Of a DNA stretch of 64,000 nucleotides, positions 1 to 10,122 are shown piece after piece. This stretch comes from Candidatus Saccharimonadota bacterium (lineage in GTDB: Bacteria > Patescibacteriota > Saccharimonadia > Saccharimonadales > Saccharimonadaceae). The stretch is taken from NCBI GenBank assembly GCA_017506895.1, contig JAFWBV010000005.1, forward strand, positions 1-64,000, given 5' to 3'. The notes beneath the pieces were generated by a model, which was given only the letters and a program-made list of their open reading frames with translations, made no database searches and was not told the DNA's origin. Each line of letters starts with the position of its first letter. Within the stretch, counting starts at the first letter, position 1. The position numbers and the translations under genes were made by a program.

Positions 1-1
1 G

Positions 2-1387
2 CAACCGTCTGGTGAATACAGAAATGTGATTAATTTTATTGCTGTGGCAAACCCACAACCGGAACTAGGGCCTGTGCCATGTGAGCCAGGTGCGATTTGC
101 TATAACATGAATGCTTTGGATAATTATGAAGGGACGATGGCGAAACAGTACGAAGATGACGAAGGTAATCCTTTGCATGATGGGAGTACGGTAACATTAA
201 GAGCATCTAATTTTAGCCATGAAGGTCATGGATTTGCTGGTTGGAGTACGTCTTATGATTACGAAGATCCTTCAGCTAAGTTTTATGGTCCAAATCAGAC
301 TATTACAGTTACGCCTGAAATTGATACGGAAGGTTTGTCATTATATGCTATCTGGATTCCGTCGGCTGGGACAATGCAGTCTGATGGGGCAGGTATATGT
401 TCGGCTTTGCCGTATATACACTCAGACATTGATTATTCTTTAGACCATGATCTTATTAACTACTTCATTGCGGCGTTGACGGATGAAAGAGATGGCCAAA
501 CTTATGCGATTGCTAAAATATCGGAAACATCAGGAGATGCTGGTGCATGTTGGATGCTGGAGAATTTGAGATTAGATAATACGGCTAGAGGAAATATGGA
601 CGGCTCTTTGGCGCAAGGGTATTGGACTACTGGTAGTGTTGAATATTTTGCAGGATTAGCTTTGCCAGAAGGAGCTGCGTCGTTTCAACCTAACTACGCT
701 AACTACGAATCAGGAAATAATAGTTTATATTCATTAGTTTTTTCTCAGAGTAAAATATTTGTTGGTGGTTCTTCTTACAACCCAGCTCCGGTGCGTATAC
801 CACGTTATAATAATCAAAACACTGCTTATCGTGATGAAGATGCTGATGGGACTGGTAACACTTATTCGTATGGTAATTATTACACGTGGAATGCTGCACT
901 TGCGGATTTTCCACAGGATACAGCAAATATGCATTTTGATGGAACTTCTATTTGTCCAAGAGGTTGGCGTTTACCTTTTGGAGGAACTAATCCTTATACA
1001 GGCCCAATTATGAGGAATCATCAAGTGATTAATGGTTCGATTTCTGCGTCAAATACTTCTTCTCACGTTTTGGGGCGCGTATTGATGGCACCTCTTGATG
1101 ATAGTCGTAATGTATTTGAAGAAACCGACACTAATTATCGTGGCCTTACTGCTTCTCAAATGTTTAGGAGTTTTCCATACAATTTTGTTTATTCTGGTTC
1201 TATAAAAAATGGTGCAATAGGAGAGCGTGGAAGTAATGCTGGCTATATTACTGCATCGGTACCAGACCAACAAGGTCATAGTGCAAAATATTATCATTTC
1301 TCTATGAGTAGTGGGACGTTTTATCCAGGTTCTGGCACTAGAGACAAATATACTGGTAGTACAATCCGATGCGTCATAGAGAAATAA
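2..1387 (+). CDS. FISUMP-domain surface protein, 5' end outside window
   Basis: The reading frame is open back to the first bases, so the start lies outside the window; an internal GTG at 26 is not a credible start. The visible part begins in the end of the N-terminal stalk module shared with the proteins at 16702 and 21409. It continues with a Listeria-Bacteroides (Flg_new/InlB B) repeat containing GFAGWS and LYAIW, then a C-terminal FISUMP domain with DGQTYAIAKI, CWMLENLRL, YGNYYTW, CPRGWRLP and a final TIRC. The paralogs have signal peptides, so this protein is probably exported. Its ligand is unknown. Codon use in the FISUMP tail is AT-rich, unlike the tail of the 21409 gene. Confidence 0.85.
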   Translation, partial: QPSGEYRNVINFIAVANPQPELGPVPCEPGAICYNMNALDNYEGTMAKQYEDDEGNPLHDGSTVTLRASNFSHEGHGFAGWSTSYDYEDPSAKFYGPNQTITVTPEIDTEGLSLYAIWIPSAGTMQSDGAGICSALPYIHSDIDYSLDHDLINYFIAALTDERDGQTYAIAKISETSGDAGACWMLENLRLDNTARGNMDGSLAQGYWTTGSVEYFAGLALPEGAASFQPNYANYESGNNSLYSLVFSQSKIFVGGSSYNPAPVRIPRYNNQNTAYRDEDADGTGNTYSYGNYYTWNAALADFPQDTANMHFDGTSICPRGWRLPFGGTNPYTGPIMRNHQVINGSISASNTSSHVLGRVLMAPLDDSRNVFEETDTNYRGLTASQMFRSFPYNFVYSGSIKNGAIGERGSNAGYITASVPDQQGHSAKYYHFSMSSGTFYPGSGTRDKYTGSTIRCVIEK

Positions 1388-1437
1388 TTGGCTATATTTA
1401 TTAAAACAGGTTATTATATGTAAATGTTCTAGTTAGG

Positions 1438-1781
1438 ATGGCAAATGATGCTTTGTCAAGTCCAAGTGTAGTTAATGTAACTGGCATTACTCCACAGCAG
1501 ACATTAATGGACGGGATAAGCGAAACGGAATTTTGCCTGTATATTACCAATAAGATATTGTGACGACAAACTTATTATCCGATCGTAAAAGAATTATGTT
1601 TAAATAAATGTCCAGCAGTAACCCCTATTTTGTTTTTAGGGCAAATAGGTGGATGGGGATAATTAACTTCTGTTATGCGTCCAGGTTCGCTCTATGGAAC
1701 CCAATCTGGACGGACGATCGCGCTGATGCAATGTGGGATATGTGGAGAGATGGATTACTTATCCGCTGCATTCTACGGTAA
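1438..1781 (+). pseudogene. Probable decayed FISUMP gene remnant
   Basis: The 438-bp gap after the first gene has no intact ORF but holds scattered fragments resembling a FISUMP domain in broken frames. A piece reading RQTYYPIVK near 1565 recalls the DGQTYAIAKI motif, CPAVTPILF follows at about 1610, and the last fragment ends DGLLIRCILR followed by a stop, in the position of the RC-ending C-termini of intact paralogs. Several stops interrupt it. I infer a decayed tandem copy of the upstream gene; the fragments are short and the call is tentative. Confidence 0.35.
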
Positions 1782-1825
1782 TAGTTTTTTAATCTCTAAC
1801 GGCTATTATGATATAATAAGATTAT

Positions 1826-2809
1826 ATGTATAGTCTGTTCACTGATTTTTTGAATGAAAAGAGTAAGATTTGTATCATCCAGGCGGAGAATCCGGATGGG
1901 GATTCGCTAGGAAGTGCCATCGCACTGGATTATTTGCTTACTGATAAGGAGATTTCGCTTTATTGTCCAGTTGATATTCCGAAATATTTGCGTTATTTTA
2001 AGGATTGGTCGAGGGTAACAAACGAATTTGATTTTAAAGCTGATGGCTACATCATTGTCGATACGGCTGCACAAATTTTATTATCAAAACTACTTGACGA
2101 TACCGCAATACGCAATCGTTTGTATTCTGCACCAGTGCTCGTAATAGATCACCATGAAACGCCCGACGATATTGAATTCCCGCACGAAAGCATTATAGAA
2201 GTCAGGCCGGCCTGCGCTGAGCTAATCTATGATATAGCAAAAGAACAAAAGCTTGAAATTAATAAAGAGACAGCAGAGGCGATTTTCCAAGGAATTCTTT
2301 CTGATACTTTGGGTCTAACCAGCGCATCTGTCACAGCCGATACCTTCAGAATTGCGGCCGAACTAACTGATTTGGGTGCAAATGTGTCCGAGCTAGAAGA
2401 CCGTCGCCGTGAGTTTATGAAAAAGTCTCCCCGAATCCTTGATTATAAGGCAGATTTAATCAAACGGATTGAATACTCGCTAGATGGCACGCTAGCTACT
2501 GTGCATATTCCGTGGGACGATATCCGCGAATATTCTGACGAATATAATCCAAATGTATTAATCTTGGAAGAAATGCGCCTAGTTGAAGGCGTGAGGGTCG
2601 CAGTTGCGATTAAAACTTACCCGGATGGCAAAGTGACGGGCAAAATTCGCACAAGTATTGACGCACCAGTTGCCGATAAAATTGCTGGTTATTTCGGTGG
2701 CGGCGGACATCCTTTTGCGTCAGGATTCCGGACTTACGACATAAGCTATGAAGACGTTATAAAAGAATTAGTAAAAGTAGTGCCGGAGGTTCTAAATGAA
2801 TCTGCTTGA
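1826..2809 (+). CDS. DHH-family phosphoesterase, NrnA-like nanoRNase/pAp phosphatase
   Basis: Predicted cytoplasmic metal-dependent phosphoesterase of the DHH/DHHA1 family, which degrades 2-5 nt RNA ends and/or pAp, or cyclic dinucleotide products. The DHH domain shows ENPDGDSLGS (about 21-30), IIVDTA (about 76-81) and IDHHETPDD (about 108-116). The DHHA1 domain ends in GGGGHPFASGF (about 291-301). At 327 residues it has the usual NrnA length. TATAAT (1812-1817) lies 8 bases before the ATG with no Shine-Dalgarno, suggesting a leaderless mRNA. It heads a three-gene overlapping operon with the hydrolase and cysS. Which substrate it uses cannot be told from sequence. Confidence 0.85.
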   Translation: MYSLFTDFLNEKSKICIIQAENPDGDSLGSAIALDYLLTDKEISLYCPVDIPKYLRYFKDWSRVTNEFDFKADGYIIVDTAAQILLSKLLDDTAIRNRLYSAPVLVIDHHETPDDIEFPHESIIEVRPACAELIYDIAKEQKLEINKETAEAIFQGILSDTLGLTSASVTADTFRIAAELTDLGANVSELEDRRREFMKKSPRILDYKADLIKRIEYSLDGTLATVHIPWDDIREYSDEYNPNVLILEEMRLVEGVRVAVAIKTYPDGKVTGKIRTSIDAPVADKIAGYFGGGGHPFASGFRTYDISYEDVIKELVKVVPEVLNESA

Positions 2810-3527
2810 TTTAGAACTAACCAAGACCAACGATTTTTGCAAAAATAAGGAGCCAAAGCTAACCGTAGTTTTAATTCATGGCATTGCTTCGGACTCGCAT
2901 TCTTTTGATAAAGCGATAGATTATTTTAAAAATGATAGTGATTTAGATAGTATCAGATTTGTTTCCTTTGATTTGCTAGGCTCTGGTAAGTCGCTAAAAA
3001 GTGATGAGCTTGACTATAATTACCAGGAGCAATTATCTGCAATGCATCGAGCAATCAAAAATCTAAATGTTAAAACGCCGATCATCCTAGTCGGACATTC
3101 ACTTGGAACTTTCATCGTGACAAGATATGCGAGCAAATATCCTAAAGGAATCACGAAAACAATTCTAATTTCACCACCAGTTTATACAAGAAAAGATTTC
3201 GATAATCCGGCTTTTGCGGTGGGAATTGAAGCATTTAGGAGAGCGGTTAGCATTAAGAACAGTGCATATTTACTAGAAAAATCGTTTAATAATTCGATGC
3301 AAAACATAGTTTTAGATAAGAATAATTATGATTATCTTAGCAAAATGACGATACCGACGACATTAATATATGGTGGGGAAGATCAATTAATCGCATCATA
3401 TAATATCCCTGCCCTTAAGAAGGCTAATCCGGGAATCTCTGCGTTCAAAACCGTTGGTAGACATGGCGTTACGCATGACAAGTACTCAATCATGGCAAAA
3501 TTACTTATGGAGGAATTAAATGCTTAA
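2796..3527 (+). CDS. Alpha/beta hydrolase
   Basis: Cytoplasmic alpha/beta-hydrolase-fold protein of 243 residues. The oxyanion strand is VVLIHGIASD (about 24-33), the nucleophile elbow GHSLG is at 100-104 (Ser102), the acid is in YGGEDQ (Asp196) and the histidine is His223 or His227 in GRHGVTHD. It overlaps nrnA by 14 bp and cysS by 8 bp, so translation is probably coupled. The substrate is not predictable; esterase, lipase or thioesterase activity are all possible. Confidence 0.82.
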   Translation: MNLLDLELTKTNDFCKNKEPKLTVVLIHGIASDSHSFDKAIDYFKNDSDLDSIRFVSFDLLGSGKSLKSDELDYNYQEQLSAMHRAIKNLNVKTPIILVGHSLGTFIVTRYASKYPKGITKTILISPPVYTRKDFDNPAFAVGIEAFRRAVSIKNSAYLLEKSFNNSMQNIVLDKNNYDYLSKMTIPTTLIYGGEDQLIASYNIPALKKANPGISAFKTVGRHGVTHDKYSIMAKLLMEELNA

Positions 3528-4941
3528 AATATATAATACCGCTAGCCACAAAGTCGAAGAATTCAAACCTATTTCGGATGTTGTAAAAATATATACATGT
3601 GGGCCAACGGTCTATAACTACGCTCATATCGGCAATTTGACGGCATATATTTACTGGGATTTGCTCATACGCACTTTAAAGGCTGATGGCTATAAAGTAA
3701 AACGCGTCTTAAATCTAACCGATGTTGGACATTTAGTTTCAGACGGTGACGAAGGGGAAGATAAGCTGGAAAAAGGTGCGGAACGTGAAGGCAAAAGCGT
3801 ATATGAAATTGCTGATTATTATATAAAAGCTTTTCTAGAAGATTATCGTGCGCTCAATTTGACCGAGCCAGACGTATTAGCGCGAGCTACTGATTATATT
3901 GACGAAGATATTGAAGCCGTAGATTTAATGACAAAAAATGGTTTTACTTATGAGACGTCCGACGGGGTTTATTATGATACTTCTAAATTTGAGAATTACG
4001 CCGAATTCGCCAGATTAGACTTAGCTGGTTTACAGGCTGGAGCGAGAGTTGGTTTTTCGGATGAGAAACGGAATATTTCTGATTTTGCGGTTTGGAAGTT
4101 TATTAAACCAGGCGAAAAACACGCAATGCGTTGGGATTATCTAGGTAAACCCGGCTATCCTGGTTGGCATCTCGAATGCGCTACAATTATACATAAAGAA
4201 CTAGGTGAACCAATCGATATTCATGCTGGGGGCGTAGATCATATTCCGATTCACCACACCAACGAAATTGCTGAATGTTATGCCGCCTATGGTACTAAGC
4301 TAGCAAAATACTGGACTCATTGTAACTTTATTACTATAGATAATGAAAAAATCTCAAAATCATTAGGGAACACTTATAGTCTAGCTGATTTGGACGAGCG
4401 TGGTTTTTCACCGATGGATTATAAGATGTGGGTATTATCTGGGCATTATCAGGGAACTAGGAATTTTACTTTTGAATCTTTAGATGGTGCTAAAAATCGT
4501 CGCTTGAATTGGAGAAATAGAATCGCATTGATTTATCAAGGGAAAACATCGGCGGGTGACGGAGCTGGGGGGACCCCCGCCGCGCGCAGACAATGGTCGA
4601 GCACGGTGGGGGAAACTGCGACGGCAGGACCCGCCGAGAGATTTGACGAAATTCTCAATGCGGTCAATGATAACTTGAATTCAGCGGAGGCTTTTGCTGT
4701 GATTGATAATTCAGATTTGTCTTTAGATGATTGGAAAAAGATAGATGAGTTGTTTGGGTTAGGACTTATTGAGAGCTCTCCAGAGATTTCTGATGAAGCA
4801 GCTGCACTTGTTTTAGAGCGCGAAAGAGCACGCAGCGAAAAAGATTTTCAAAAAGCTGACCAAATTAGAGATGAACTAGCCAAACTAGGATTTGAAGTTA
4901 AAGACACTACAAACGGGCCGATTTGGCAATACTTAAAATAA
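3520..4941 (+). CDS. cysS: Cysteine--tRNA ligase with in-frame palindromic insertion
   Basis: Class I synthetase charging tRNA-Cys. Zinc-site Cys27 lies in YTCGPTVYNY, the HIGH motif is HIGN (36-39), the second zinc ligand region is GWHLECA, and the KMSKS loop is KISKS (about 277-281). The C-terminal DALR-like helices end in ADQIRDELAKLGF. Residues about 343-374 are encoded by a type A palindromic element (4547-4641), a Gly/Ala/Thr-rich stretch with no place in the CysRS family. It falls after the KMSKS loop, in the variable linker before the anticodon-binding helices, where it may be tolerated. SD-like GGAGG lies just before the ATG. Confidence 0.97.
   Translation: MLKIYNTASHKVEEFKPISDVVKIYTCGPTVYNYAHIGNLTAYIYWDLLIRTLKADGYKVKRVLNLTDVGHLVSDGDEGEDKLEKGAEREGKSVYEIADYYIKAFLEDYRALNLTEPDVLARATDYIDEDIEAVDLMTKNGFTYETSDGVYYDTSKFENYAEFARLDLAGLQAGARVGFSDEKRNISDFAVWKFIKPGEKHAMRWDYLGKPGYPGWHLECATIIHKELGEPIDIHAGGVDHIPIHHTNEIAECYAAYGTKLAKYWTHCNFITIDNEKISKSLGNTYSLADLDERGFSPMDYKMWVLSGHYQGTRNFTFESLDGAKNRRLNWRNRIALIYQGKTSAGDGAGGTPAARRQWSSTVGETATAGPAERFDEILNAVNDNLNSAEAFAVIDNSDLSLDDWKKIDELFGLGLIESSPEISDEAAALVLERERARSEKDFQKADQIRDELAKLGFEVKDTTNGPIWQYLK
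4547..4641 (+). repeat. Type A palindromic element inside cysS
   Basis: GC-rich element with arms CGGCGGGTGAC and GGACCCGCCG, inner CCCCC/GGGGG stem and a variable centre. In coding direction it reads TSAGDGAGG at the start and TAGPAER at the end, matching copies in tgt and queA. The flanks are weakly inverted relative to each other: CGCATTGA precedes the insertion and its complement TCAATGCG follows it. Length and phase keep the cysS frame open. Confidence 0.85.
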
Positions 4942-4942
4942 A

Positions 4943-6258
<1,316 letters not shown>

Positions 6259-6266
6259 TACTTTAC

Positions 6267-7424
6267 TTAACATATTAACATTGAATCTCCATAGCTTAAG
6301 AAATTATACTTTTGCTCGATGGCGTGATCGTAAGCGTGTTTTAGATTGTCCCATCCAGCAAAAGCGGAAGCTAGCATTAGCACAGTAGATTTTGGTGCGT
6401 GAAAATTGGTCAGTAACGCATCGACAAGCTGAAATTCAAAACCTGGGTAAATAAAGATATCGTCTTCGCCAGAAGTTTTGCCAGTCTTAGCGTAATATTC
6501 CAGAGTACGAGCTACGGTAGTGCCTACTGCGATTATACGTCGGGCGGGTCCTGCCAGACCTTCTCCCTCCCCAAAATTTTTGCTTTGCAAAACATTTTGG
6601 GATCCCTTTCCAGGTCTGTCACCCGCCCGTGTAATACTCTTAATAGTATCTATCGTGTCTTCTGGGATGTGGTACCATTCGCTATGCATTTTGTGGTCTT
6701 CGATTTTGTCGGTACGTATTGGCAAAAATGTCCCGAGCCCTACGTGAAGCGTAAGATACTTTATAATCACACCTTTCTTTCGTAATCTTTCTAAAAGTTC
6801 TTCGGTCATATTAAGTGATGCGGTAGGAGCAGCGGCAGAGCCCATATTTTTGGCCCAAACCGTCTGATAGCGTTTTTTGTCATCTTCTGTAGCATCGCGA
6901 TGGAGATAGGGCGGCAAGGGAACAGTGCCATATTGTTCGGCAAGTTCGGCAAGTGGCACACCTGATTCTACTTCCGCAATGCCGTTACCTAAGATGCGCT
7001 TGATAATAATGTTTTCTCGAGGCGCGTCGCCGACGCCTGTCGTTACAGGGTCGGCGCGCTCGTTCTCGTCGTGACTCCGAATCCTCTCGAAAACACTATT
7101 GTCAAGCACCAGCTTGTCGCCGTCGTGAAGCCTACCACGATACATCACACGCTGTGGTTCATCGCCGTGTTTTTCGAGCACCACTAGTTCGCGTTTGCGG
7201 CCGTCTGGGAGCTTACAAAAGAGACGAGATTGCATTACTCTTGTGTCGTTCAGGATCAAAACGTCGCCCGGATTTAGAAAGTCGTCTAGCTGTTTATAAT
7301 ACGAATCATTGATTTTGCCGGTTTTGCGATCTAGCACTAATAGACGTGTCGAACCACGTTCTTTGGGTGGGAATTTAGCTATTCTATCTTCCGGTAAGTC
7401 ATAATTATAATCAGATACAAGCAT
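6267..7424 (-). CDS. queA: S-adenosylmethionine:tRNA ribosyltransferase-isomerase with two insertions
   Basis: Adds the epoxy-cyclopentanediol precursor from SAM to preQ1-tRNA. Family motifs are YDLPEDRIA near the N-terminus, DVLILNDTRVMQSRLF, VPLPPYLHR, YQTVWAKNMGSAAAPTASLN, LHVGLGTFLPI and FYPGF-like IYPGFEF plus NFHAPKSTVLMLASAFAG. Two GC-rich insertions are visible: a B-type copy at about residues 108-141 (7002-7103) and an A-type copy at about 263-296 (6537-6635), the latter reading ITRAGDRPGKG to LAGPARRI. Both lie between conserved blocks. TATAAT ends 9 bases before the ATG, so the leader is nearly absent. Confidence 0.96.
   Translation of the reverse strand: MLVSDYNYDLPEDRIAKFPPKERGSTRLLVLDRKTGKINDSYYKQLDDFLNPGDVLILNDTRVMQSRLFCKLPDGRKRELVVLEKHGDEPQRVMYRGRLHDGDKLVLDNSVFERIRSHDENERADPVTTGVGDAPRENIIIKRILGNGIAEVESGVPLAELAEQYGTVPLPPYLHRDATEDDKKRYQTVWAKNMGSAAAPTASLNMTEELLERLRKKGVIIKYLTLHVGLGTFLPIRTDKIEDHKMHSEWYHIPEDTIDTIKSITRAGDRPGKGSQNVLQSKNFGEGEGLAGPARRIIAVGTTVARTLEYYAKTGKTSGEDDIFIYPGFEFQLVDALLTNFHAPKSTVLMLASAFAGWDNLKHAYDHAIEQKYNFLSYGDSMLIC
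6537..6635 (-). repeat. Type A palindromic element inside queA
   Basis: Arms GGGCGGGTCCTGCC and GTCACCCGCCCG, with the AAAATTTTTGC...GCAAAACATTTT centre also seen in the intergenic copies. In coding frame it encodes TRAGDRPGKG, then a Lys/Asn/Glu-rich centre, then LAGPARR. The whole copy is stop-free on the coding strand. Confidence 0.85.
7002..7103 (-). repeat. Type B palindromic element with inverted flanks inside queA
   Basis: The core contains CCTGTCGTTACAGG, related to the GCCCGTCGTTACGGGGC core of the obgE copies. The outer arms GATAATAATGTTTTC (left) and GAAAACACTATTGTC (right) are a queA-specific near-perfect inverted repeat. The coding peptide is SHDENERADPVTTGVGDAPRE, similar in character to the RDNGSEIVSEPRNDGRERS peptides of obgE. 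Confidence 0.75.
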
Positions 7425-7480
7425 CGTTTGATTATTATAACATAAAAATGAGTGAGTGGCTAGCGTATGGATTTTGTGCC

Positions 7481-7505
7481 AACAAAATAGCCCCGAAGGG
7501 CTATT
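7481..7505 (-). terminator. Rho-independent terminator after nuclease-like gene
   Basis: On the minus strand AATAGCCC, loop TTCG, GGGCTATT is followed by TTTTGTT. It separates the gene at 7560-8000 from queA downstream. Confidence 0.75.
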
Positions 7506-7559
7506 CGAAGGCCTATTGTATACACTGAAGTATCTTTAGAGCCTACTGAGTGCAGTTTA

Positions 7560-8000
7560 TCATGTCAAGTTTGTAATGTCAAGTATTTTGCCGTTTTTAT
7601 CAATAATATAAAACTTTCCTATTTTTCTTTTTCGCTTTTTGTATGAATCCTTTATATTCGATATAGCCTTGTTTCTATTTAATTTGCATCTTCTTAAATC
7701 AATTATAATATTTAAGGATTGTTTTCTCGCTCCTTTTATCGTATTGTGTATCGTGTTTTTACTATTGCCTTTTGGGCTTTTTAACTCCCATATTTCGTGA
7801 TTGATTAGCAAATCAGGCGATTTAAGATGCCCTGGCCTTAAAAAAACTATATCAGACTTAAAATAATTAGCGATCACAAGTGCAGCCGACATTTCGAAAT
7901 CATATGGAGCGTCTTGTGGCAGAGTTTTAACTATCACCTTATAATTGTTTTTCATGTTTGGTAGGGTATCATATCGAATTAAAATATTCAACTCAATCAT
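7560..8000 (-). CDS. Putative PD-(D/E)XK nuclease, CdiA-type tRNase-like
   Basis: Small basic protein whose centre reads MSAALVIANYF, SPDLLINHEIWELKSPKG, GARKQSLNIIIDLRR and a C-terminal KFYIIDKNGKILDI. The Asp followed by E-x-K (SPD...ELK) fits the PD-(D/E)XK nuclease core found at C-termini of CdiA and similar contact-dependent toxins, and in stand-alone proteins. This assignment rests on motif recognition only. The start is uncertain: ATG 8000 adds 15 residues over ATG 7955, and neither has a clear Shine-Dalgarno. No immunity-like gene lies beside it. It has its own terminator and a striking dyad array upstream. Confidence 0.6.
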   Translation of the reverse strand: MIELNILIRYDTLPNMKNNYKVIVKTLPQDAPYDFEMSAALVIANYFKSDIVFLRPGHLKSPDLLINHEIWELKSPKGNSKNTIHNTIKGARKQSLNIIIDLRRCKLNRNKAISNIKDSYKKRKRKIGKFYIIDKNGKILDITNLT

Positions 8001-8093
8001 TGTTCTTGTGGTTTGAATGAGAATTATTAATTCGTTTTCACAAAACTACACCGATGGGATATTTGAAGGTTTTAGTTCGGCTTTTGTTCGGGT

Positions 8094-8175
8094 ACGCTAG
8101 ATATAGTGTGGTTTTGAGTGATTTTAGGCATTTTGGACGCTAGATATAGCGTAGGTGTTCACTATATATTATATG
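8094..8175. promoter_or_regulatory. Three-box AT-rich dyad array (copy 1)
   Basis: Three palindromic boxes occur here: ACGCTAGATATAGTGT (8094-8109), ACGCTAGATATAGCGT (8137-8152) and TCACTATATATTATAT (8159-8174). A matching triplet lies before rpsL, and the first-to-third distance is 65 bp in both. The boxes resemble the published NrdR-box consensus (acaCwATATaTwGtgt), with 13-14 of 16 positions matching. The array lies 94 bp upstream of the nuclease-like gene's start on the minus strand. The rest of 8001-8202 shows nothing else I recognise. Confidence 0.6.
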
Positions 8176-8202
8176 TAATGTTGGAAACAGACTAAAATAG
8201 GG

Positions 8203-10098
8203 TTAAGAAGATGGAATAAAGGTACCATTACTATTCCAAGTGCCAGCGCGAAGAGTAAAGGTTGGGTGGACAGGAGTGTTGTCGAACATTCTATTAAATC
8301 CTTCATTGACGCTTTCCGCACCGGTTCCAATTATAACATTTCTGACATCCCACCCATTCATAGCTGAAGCATCAATGAGTGAAGGTGAATCGGCAAACAT
8401 TGCACTCATATTAGTAGCACTACTAACATTCCAGTTTTCAAGTCCAGCTAAAGTAGTTGTAGTGGATTTATTAGTTTGATTAAATGTACTGTCAAATTCT
8501 TGTACTTTGCTAACATCCCAATTTGCAAGTGGCAAGAAAGAAGCAATATTATTATTCTGGAACATAACTGACATATCAACAACACTACTAACATCCCAAT
8601 TTGCTAGAGGTGATAAATCAATAATATGATCACCAGTTTTGGATTTTCCTGGCCCCATAGCGAACGTCCATTCCATATTCTCAACCTTAGATACGTCCCA
8701 ATTAGCAAGAGGAGAGAGATCGGTAAGTGAGCCAGCATTTTGGAACGTGTATTGCATAGAGGCAACATTTCTTGTATCCCAATTAGCAAGGGCCGAAATA
8801 TCTGATAAAGCCATCGTACAGTTGCTTCCACAAGCAAATGTGAGACGCATATTCTCAACTTTAGACACATCCCAGTATTCCAAACCATGAAGAGAAGTAA
8901 GTGAAGATGTATTTTGGAACATAGTATGCATATCCGTAACACTGGATGTATCCCAATTCATAAGCCCTGAAATATCAGCTAGTTTAGAGCGGTATCCGGC
9001 ATTGGCAGTACTAGCATTTATGGCGAATAGCCCTGTCATGTCTTGTACCCGAGATGTATCCCATCTGGCTAAAGCATCTAGATTAGTTAATTCTATAGTG
9101 CTATCAATAAACATAGTATACATAGTCGTGACATTGGATGAATCCCAATCGGCTAATCCAGAAATATCGGAAAGTGCAAGGTTGGAACGGAATAGGCCTG
9201 TTGAATCGGGGTTCATTACGACCTGGTAGCCACCTGTGTAGAAGTATAAAATACCAGCATCATTGGTATTATCATAGAAGATATAAATTGGGTGCTTGGA
9301 AGTGGAAGTGGATACAGTGTTGGCTTCAGATGGAGTAAACCCACTTGGAAGAGAATCGGCCATACGGATAGCTTTAATGTCGCTAGTTTGAGCGTTGTAG
9401 GCAGTTTCGGTGCCAGCAGCTAGAGTCTTCATTTTAGCGGCTACTACTTGGCCTGTGCCTAACATGGTGCTTTTAGGTGTAGGAGTAGTATTCGGATGGA
9501 CTAAAGTATATTTAACTTGGCCGACATAAGTGCCGGCGAGTTGGCTACTTGAGACATAAACTTGGTAAGTGGTTTTGAAATTAGAACCAGTGGCATTTGT
9601 ACCTACATCAGTACCAGTAGTACGTTTAGCTACTAAAGTATAGTCACTTGGTACTGCATGGAAAGAGTCAAAAGAGTTTTGGATAGTGACTGGATAGGCT
9701 GGAGTTGGGCTAGTTTGAGTAGATAGTTTCATAGCCCATTGAGAGTTACCGCCCGACGTAAGAGTGCCAGTGGCTATATCAGAACCAGAGCCTAGAGCGG
9801 AACTAGTTAGAACAGTTTTACCATCAGTATTGTCAGTGTAGCCAATAGCATAAATAGCATAACCTGCATCATCATTACAAAAGATATTAACGTTGGTTTC
9901 ACCGATGGCAGAGTTAATAGTACCATTAGGAATCTCAGCATTGTGAGAATTCATACCAGAACCATGCATAGTACAAGATGGGGGAACACCAATCATGGCA
10001 CGATCTACGACGTCAGTAGTGGCGGATGCGGAGTGGTTAACTAGTATTATAGACAGCCCAATTAATATCAGAAAATAATTGACTATATGTTTATGCAT
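8203..10098 (-). CDS. Secreted BspA/DUF285-type surface protein
   Basis: A 631-residue exported protein. The signal peptide covers about residues 1-26 (cleavage after ASA). Residues about 30-205 are the stalk module shared with the FISUMP proteins, with CTMHGSG, CNDDAGYAIYAIGY and GTYVGQVKYTLVHP. From about residue 310 to 600 run 10 or so copies of a roughly 25-residue repeat of the form LxxWDxSxVxxMxxMF, the DUF285/Listeria-type lipoprotein 26-residue repeat of Mycoplasma and BspA-like adhesins. There is no LPXTG or C-terminal membrane segment. TATAAT lies 6 bases before the ATG. A host- or surface-contact role is inferred. Confidence 0.85.
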   Translation of the reverse strand: MHKHIVNYFLILIGLSIILVNHSASATTDVVDRAMIGVPPSCTMHGSGMNSHNAEIPNGTINSAIGETNVNIFCNDDAGYAIYAIGYTDNTDGKTVLTSSALGSGSDIATGTLTSGGNSQWAMKLSTQTSPTPAYPVTIQNSFDSFHAVPSDYTLVAKRTTGTDVGTNATGSNFKTTYQVYVSSSQLAGTYVGQVKYTLVHPNTTPTPKSTMLGTGQVVAAKMKTLAAGTETAYNAQTSDIKAIRMADSLPSGFTPSEANTVSTSTSKHPIYIFYDNTNDAGILYFYTGGYQVVMNPDSTGLFRSNLALSDISGLADWDSSNVTTMYTMFIDSTIELTNLDALARWDTSRVQDMTGLFAINASTANAGYRSKLADISGLMNWDTSSVTDMHTMFQNTSSLTSLHGLEYWDVSKVENMRLTFACGSNCTMALSDISALANWDTRNVASMQYTFQNAGSLTDLSPLANWDVSKVENMEWTFAMGPGKSKTGDHIIDLSPLANWDVSSVVDMSVMFQNNNIASFLPLANWDVSKVQEFDSTFNQTNKSTTTTLAGLENWNVSSATNMSAMFADSPSLIDASAMNGWDVRNVIIGTGAESVNEGFNRMFDNTPVHPTFTLRAGTWNSNGTFIPSS

Positions 10099-10122
10099 AT
10101 TTTTATTATATACATTAACTTT

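Noticed and set aside
3520-4941. Frameshift in cysS around the GC-rich segment
   Set aside because: The frame is continuous, and flanking conserved CysRS sequence resumes correctly on both sides; the segment is an insertion, not an error.
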